Source: Verrucomicrobiales bacterium (GTDB taxonomy: Bacteria > Verrucomicrobiota > Verrucomicrobiia > Verrucomicrobiales > Verrucomicrobiaceae). From it: a stretch of DNA of 12,360 bases. Position numbers and translations under genes: made by a program. A model generated the notes under the pieces. The model did no database searches. It worked only from the letters and a program-made list of their open reading frames with translations, and was not told where the DNA came from. Location: positions 1 through 12,360 of the forward strand of contig DNXB01000489.1 of NCBI GenBank assembly GCA_003506995.1, read 5' to 3'. Shown here piece after piece: positions 5,911 through 12,360 of the stretch. Position 1 is the first letter of the stretch. Every line of letters starts with the position of its first letter.

Positions 5911-6000
5911 CGTCACCCGGCCGGCCTCCGTTTGGAAAGGTCATTCCTTCGGCGATTCTGCCGAGCCGGGCTTCGTCACCCAACTATATCATTGGAAAGG
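5911..6000. repeat. Two-part direct repeat in the divergent spacer
   Basis: CGTCACCC occurs at 5911-5918 and 5974-5981, and TTGGAAAGG at 5932-5940 and 5992-6000. The 8-mer precedes the 9-mer by 13 nt in the first copy and 10 nt in the second. The second copy contributes the AAAGGA ribosome binding sequence of the DUF1326 gene. The arrangement could be paired regulator sites or an old tandem duplication. A GTTCA/TGAAC hairpin at 5897-5911 touches the first copy. Confidence 0.4.
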
Positions 6001-6009
6001 AATCCCACC

Positions 6010-6657
6010 ATGAAACTCCCCCTGCTCACGTCTTTGGCGGTTCAGGCTTTGGTCGCCACCACGCTCCTGTTGAGCCTCCCCACGGTCGATGCCAAGGACA
6101 AAACGCCCTTCAGCGTCGCCGGTCTGTTTGTCGAAGGTTGCAGTTGCAGCCTGCCATGCCCCTGCGAACTCACGGCCTTGGAAAAAGGCTGCAATGGCGT
6201 CGGCGCCATGTCATTGACGGCTGGTGAGTTCAACGGCGTAAAACTCGCCGGTGCGAAGATCGCCTACGCTGGAGTGCCGGGTGAATGGGTCAACCTCTAC
6301 GCTGAGGCTCCCACGCCTGAACTGCGTGACGCGGCCTTGGCTTTTGCCAAAGCTTATTACAGCGCCTGGGGCAAAATCGAACTCGCCCGTGAGGCGAAAA
6401 TCTCGATCAAGGGCGGGGAGGGCAAATACACCGTGAAGGTGGACGACGGCAAGGTGCTGGAGTTCAAGACCGAGCCGGTGCTCGGCGGGGACGGCAAAAC
6501 GGCCATTGTCATCAGCAATACCAAGAGCCTGCTGAACCCGACCTTCATGCAAGCCCGCACGCTCAGTGGCAAATATGAGGAAGGCAGCCGATCCTTCACG
6601 CTCAAGGACAGCAACTCCTTCTTTAACGACAAGCTCAGCAGCGCTGGCAAGCTTTGA
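6010..6657 (+). CDS. Secreted DUF1326 family protein
   Basis: A 215-residue protein with a clear signal peptide: MKLPLLTSLAVQALVATTLL, then a likely cleavage after VDA at residue 28. The mature protein starts with the DUF1326 signature FSVAGLFVEGCSCSLPCPCE, with cysteines at 44, 46, 50 and 52 and another at 61 (KGCNGVGAM). The CxCxxxCxC cluster could bind a metal or form disulfides; the family's function is unknown. The rest (FNGVKLAGAKIAYAG, EWVNLYAEAPTPELRDAALA) fits the family. In other bacteria DUF1326 proteins are often cytoplasmic and paired with a DUF2182 membrane protein; here the protein is exported and no DUF2182 gene is seen. GGAAAGGA upstream of ATG 6010 supports this start. An inverted repeat and 91 nt separate it from nadA. 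Confidence 0.8.
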   Translation: MKLPLLTSLAVQALVATTLLLSLPTVDAKDKTPFSVAGLFVEGCSCSLPCPCELTALEKGCNGVGAMSLTAGEFNGVKLAGAKIAYAGVPGEWVNLYAEAPTPELRDAALAFAKAYYSAWGKIELAREAKISIKGGEGKYTVKVDDGKVLEFKTEPVLGGDGKTAIVISNTKSLLNPTFMQARTLSGKYEEGSRSFTLKDSNSFFNDKLSSAGKL

Positions 6658-6667
6658 CCGGCCTCAG

Positions 6668-6706
6668 GGCGGAGAAGTGGGGATCCTGTCTGTCCATCTC
6701 TCCGCC
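6668..6706. repeat. Inverted repeat between DUF1326 gene and nadA
   Basis: GGCGGAGA (6668-6675) and TCTCCGCC (6699-6706) are perfect 8-bp arms around 23 nt. It may end part of the DUF1326 transcript or act as an operator or leader structure for nadA. A T-rich but interrupted tract follows, so it is not a classic intrinsic terminator. Confidence 0.4.
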
Positions 6707-6748
6707 GCTCTTCTTGCTTCCGTCTTGGCCCGCTCTAAATCTTCCCCC

Positions 6749-7690
6749 ATGGTTGCCACCACCGCCCCCAGCCTCATCGAAGAAATCAAGCGCCTGAAAC
6801 AGGAGCGCAACGCCGTGATCCTGGCGCACAATTACCAGGACAAAGCCATCCAGGAGATCGCCGACTATGTGGGCGACTCGCTCGGCCTCGCTTACAAGGC
6901 CAGGGAGACGAAAGCGGATGTGATCGCCTTCTGCGGCGTGCATTTCATGGCGGAGACGGCCAAAATCGTGAATCCGGGCAAGATCGTGGTGCTGCCAGAT
7001 GCCAACGCTGGCTGCTCGCTGGAGCAAAGCTGCCCCGGACCGCAGCTTGAGGCGTTTTTGAAGGCGAACGCGGCCAAAAACTACTACGTCATCGCCTACA
7101 TCAACTGCAGCGGCCATGTGAAGGCGCTGAGCGACTGCATCTGCACCAGCGGCAATGCCGACAAGATCGTCGAGGCGGCGCCGAAGGACCGCCCGATCCT
7201 TTTCGTGCCGGATCAAAACCTTGGCTCATGGGTCATGGAGCGCACAGGGCGTAAGATGGACCTGTGGAAGGGCGCGTGCTACGTCCACGTCGAGTTCACC
7301 CGCGACAGCATTCAAAAGATCAAAGACGAATACCCGGACGCCAAAGTCGTCGCCCATCCCGAATGCACCTATGCGGTGCGCATGCTGGCCGATGAGGTGT
7401 GCAGCACTGAGAAAATGGTTGGCTATTGCCGCAACAGCCCTGCCAGCGCCTTCATCATCGTGACCGAAAGCGGCATGCTGCACCGCCTGGAGCGCGAGGT
7501 GCCGGGCAAGACCTTCATTCCCGGCCCCACCGGCCACTGCGCCTGTGCCGACTGCCGTTACATGAAGCTCAACACGCTGCAAAAGCTGCATGACTGCCTG
7601 CGCGATCTCACGCCGCGCGTCGAGATGCCTGAAGACCTGCGTCAGCGTGCTGAGAAACCGATTCTACGCATGTTGGAACTGAGCCGGTAG
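6749..7690 (+). CDS. nadA: Quinolinate synthase A
   Basis: NadA condenses iminoaspartate with dihydroxyacetone phosphate to quinolinate in de novo NAD synthesis, using an oxygen-sensitive [4Fe-4S] cluster in the cytoplasm. The 313-residue protein has the expected ERNAVILAHNYQDKAIQEIA start, FCGVHFMAETAKI (Cys62), VLPDANAGCSL, YINCSGHVKALSDCICTS, FVPDQNLG, AHPEC (Cys206) and GHCACADCRYMKLNTL (Cys264, 266, 269). By comparison with known NadA structures, the likely cluster ligands are Cys62, Cys206 and Cys269. ATG 6749 gives the usual short N-terminus; the frame is open further upstream but overlaps the DUF1326 gene and has no family similarity. No Shine-Dalgarno sequence is evident. Neighbouring nadB and nadC are absent. 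The gene converges on the kinase gene, with only 54 bp between the two stop codons. Confidence 0.96.
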   Translation: MVATTAPSLIEEIKRLKQERNAVILAHNYQDKAIQEIADYVGDSLGLAYKARETKADVIAFCGVHFMAETAKIVNPGKIVVLPDANAGCSLEQSCPGPQLEAFLKANAAKNYYVIAYINCSGHVKALSDCICTSGNADKIVEAAPKDRPILFVPDQNLGSWVMERTGRKMDLWKGACYVHVEFTRDSIQKIKDEYPDAKVVAHPECTYAVRMLADEVCSTEKMVGYCRNSPASAFIIVTESGMLHRLEREVPGKTFIPGPTGHCACADCRYMKLNTLQKLHDCLRDLTPRVEMPEDLRQRAEKPILRMLELSR

Positions 7691-7710
7691 CTTCGGTTGG
7701 CAATCGAAGC
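7690..7710. terminator. Convergent-spacer hairpin 1
   Basis: GCTTCGGTT, a GGC loop and AATCGAAGC form a 9-bp stem (one G-T pair) with a three-base loop. It begins on the last base of the nadA stop codon. No T-run follows on either strand. Its position suggests bidirectional termination or mRNA 3'-end protection. Confidence 0.5.
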
Positions 7711-7724
7711 CTTCAGGTCACTCG

Positions 7725-7744
7725 GATTCGACTGCCAGTCGAAT

Positions 7745-7745
<1 letters not shown>
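7725..7745. terminator. Convergent-spacer hairpin 2
   Basis: GATTCGACT, a GCC loop and AGTCGAATC form a perfect 9-bp stem with a three-base loop. It ends on the last base of the kinase gene's stop codon. It has the same stem and loop size as the hairpin at 7690-7710 and mirrors its position. Confidence 0.55.
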
Positions 7746-11395
<3,650 letters not shown>

Positions 11396-11424
11396 GGGCG
11401 GTAGGTGATGAAGGTCTGCTCAGG

Positions 11425-11455
11425 ACTATAAATCAAAGCCTGCGCTTAGTTACAA
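11425..11455 (-). promoter_or_regulatory. Candidate kinase promoter in the divergent spacer
   Basis: On the minus strand, TTGTAA (plus-strand 11450-11455) is followed after 19 nt by TATAGT (11425-11430; five of six matches to TATAAT). Transcription would start about 20-25 nt before the kinase ATG. On the plus strand, TACAAT at 11451-11456 is a possible -10 for the sigma factor gene, so the two promoters may overlap. Spacing and the -35 match are imperfect. Confidence 0.3.
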
Positions 11456-11456
11456 T

Positions 11457-11485
11457 GCGGGCGAAAATTCTCGAAATCGCCCCGC
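11457..11485. repeat. Inverted repeat in sigma factor leader
   Basis: GCGGGCGA (11457-11464) pairs with TCGCCCCGC (11477-11485), with one bulged C, around a loop containing TTCTCGAA. It directly follows the candidate -10 of the sigma factor gene, the position expected for an operator or a leader hairpin. Confidence 0.35.
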
Positions 11486-11507
11486 CCGGCTGCATCCTTG
11501 CGCCAAC

Positions 11508-12248
11508 ATGCCCGCGCCGCTCGCCTCAGCCTATGCCTTCCAAACCACGCGCTGGACGCAGGTCGTTCGCTTGCAAGCTGGCGCGGACGATGCGGAGCGG
11601 GGCCGCATCCTGGCGCAGCTCTGCCAGGCTTATTGGTTCCCGCTCTACAGTTACGCCCGCCGCGCCGGGCAGTCGCCGCACGATGCCGAGGACGTGACGC
11701 AGGGCTTCTTCCAGCATGCGCTGGGCAGCGATCTCTTTGCCAAAGCACGGCAGGATCTCGGCAGGCTGCGAACCTTTCTGCTCACCTCCTTTCAGCATTG
11801 GCTGAACAACCGCCACCTGCGGGAAACAGCGGCCAAACGCGGCGGCAAGCAATCCGCGTTGTCCTTTGACGCGATGGAGGCAGAAGAACGCTACCGGCAC
11901 GAGCCGCAGGACCTCGCCACGCCGGAGGATCTCTACAACCGCCGCTGGGCGCGGGATTTCTTCATCGCCGTCAAAGACCGTCTGCGTGCGGAGTTTGAGA
12001 GCGAGGGCAAAGGCAAAATCTTCACGGCGCTCCAGCCCTGGCTCTTTGTGGAGGCCAAAGCCGCCGAGACCTTGCCGCTCGCGGAGTCCCTCGGCGTCAC
12101 GGAGGGCAACTTCCGCGTGATGCTCACCCGCTTTCGCAAACGCTACCGCGATCTGTTTCGTGAAGCCGTTGCCGACACGCTGGACTCGCCCACGCCGGAG
12201 CAGATCGAGCAGGAAATCCGCGAGCTGATCCGGCTCGGGGCGCGGTGA
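11508..12248 (+). CDS. ECF-type RNA polymerase sigma factor (kinase-associated type)
   Basis: A 246-residue sigma-70 family protein of the extracytoplasmic-function type that directs RNA polymerase to its own promoter set. The start AYAFQTTRWTQVV, region 2 (about residues 38-75, LCQAYWFPLYSYARRAGQSP then DAEDVTQGFFQHAL), the linker with KRGGK and ERYRHEPQDLATPEDLYNRR, and region 4 (about 178-218, AETLPLAESLGVTEGNFRVM then LTRFRKRYRDLFREAV) match a family common in Planctomycetes and Verrucomicrobia. It is longer than typical ECF factors (170-200 residues) because of the linker. Such sigma genes often neighbour Ser/Thr kinase genes, as here, with a 112-bp divergent spacer; no anti-sigma factor gene is seen, so phosphorylation by the kinase is a reasonable but unproven mode of control. 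ATG 11508 is the only Met near the family start. Confidence 0.9.
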   Translation: MPAPLASAYAFQTTRWTQVVRLQAGADDAERGRILAQLCQAYWFPLYSYARRAGQSPHDAEDVTQGFFQHALGSDLFAKARQDLGRLRTFLLTSFQHWLNNRHLRETAAKRGGKQSALSFDAMEAEERYRHEPQDLATPEDLYNRRWARDFFIAVKDRLRAEFESEGKGKIFTALQPWLFVEAKAAETLPLAESLGVTEGNFRVMLTRFRKRYRDLFREAVADTLDSPTPEQIEQEIRELIRLGAR

Positions 12249-12276
12249 ATGAGCTGGAAAGATTGAAGGAGAGGCG

Positions 12277-12360
12277 ATGAGCTCGTCGTTCTCGCTCCCC
12301 GCCATGCGTCCTCTCATCGCACTCCTTCTGTCCTCTTCGCTCGTTCTCGCCGCCGACCCG
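12277..12360 (+). CDS. Exported protein, N-terminal fragment (runs off the window)
   Basis: Only 28 codons are visible. ATG 12277 has a good ribosome binding site, AAGGAG at 12266-12271, five nt upstream. The sequence reads as a signal peptide, MSSSFSLPAMRPLIALLLSS then SLVLAADP, with likely cleavage after LAA. ATG 12304 would give a shorter signal peptide (MRPLIALLL) but lacks a ribosome binding site. It starts 28 nt after the sigma factor gene on the same strand and may be co-transcribed. Nothing can be said about the mature protein. Confidence 0.65.
   Translation, partial: MSSSFSLPAMRPLIALLLSSSLVLAADP

Noticed and set aside
5786..5983. N-terminal extension of the VC0807-family protein to ATG 5983
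   Set aside because: The extra 66 residues cross a terminator-like hairpin and a short repeat and lack family similarity. GTG 5785 fits the family start. The extension is still formally open, so it is kept as an alternative.
5800..6009. N-terminal extension of the DUF1326 protein
   Set aside because: It would bury the signal peptide inside the protein; ATG 6010 has its own ribosome binding site.
5857..6009. Known riboswitch (glycine, fluoride, c-di-GMP, c-di-AMP, cobalamin types) in the divergent spacer
   Set aside because: Short resemblances such as CGCCGAAGG occur, but the conserved cores of these classes could not be assembled by eye.
6566..6748. N-terminal extension of NadA
   Set aside because: It overlaps the end of the DUF1326 gene in another frame and has no NadA similarity; the normal NadA start is at ATG 6749.
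11526..12317. Long open frame antisense to the sigma factor gene
   Set aside because: The sigma factor on the plus strand has clear region 2 and region 4 motifs; the antisense frame has none.

Overview
The window looks like a piece of a Verrucomicrobia chromosome, most likely from a Verrucomicrobiaceae/Prosthecobacter-like bacterium. This is inferred from gene content, not from a search: a DUF1501 protein with a twin-arginine-type start, a planctomycete/verrucomicrobial-type ECF sigma factor beside a giant membrane Ser/Thr kinase carrying SUMF1 and SHD1 domains, and GC-rich, weakly Shine-Dalgarno-dependent genes. No prophage, transposase or CRISPR array is visible.

Layout. Bases 1-102 are AT-rich, with two DnaA-box-like 9-mers and a palindrome. 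Then, on the plus strand: an M50-like membrane metallopeptidase homologue (103-915), xseA (958-2298), a small AT-richer two-helix membrane protein (2344-2592), a DUF1501 protein (2648-4084), and two small helix-turn-helix proteins resembling antitoxins without toxins (4099-4452, 4478-4834). A tRNA-Val(GAC) gene with encoded CCA lies on the minus strand (4918-4992), its 3' end facing the HTH pair. Upstream of it on the same strand is a VC0807-family membrane protein (5066-5785). A structured 224-bp divergent spacer separates that gene from a secreted DUF1326 protein (6010-6657), which is followed by nadA (6749-7690). nadA converges on a 1216-residue kinase gene (7745-11395, minus) across a spacer made almost entirely of two hairpins. 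The kinase diverges from an ECF sigma factor gene (11508-12248), and a secreted protein begins at 12277 and leaves the window.

How the parts relate. The clearest functional unit is the divergent sigma factor/receptor-like kinase pair, a probable transmembrane signalling module: kinase in the cytoplasm, one membrane helix, and an outer segment with two SUMF1-like domains, a LamG/DUF1080-like domain and an SHD1 domain. Both SUMF1 domains lack the catalytic cysteines of formylglycine-generating enzyme, so they are more likely binding modules. The rest is housekeeping (xseA, nadA, tRNA-Val) mixed with poorly characterised envelope proteins.

The most unusual non-coding signals are: the symmetric double hairpin between nadA and the kinase gene; a terminator-like hairpin with a T-run in the leader of the VC0807-family gene; a spaced direct repeat in the same spacer; and a 40-bp imperfect repeat spanning the ends of both HTH genes. 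I see no conclusive evidence of a wholly new system; the findings below are leads.
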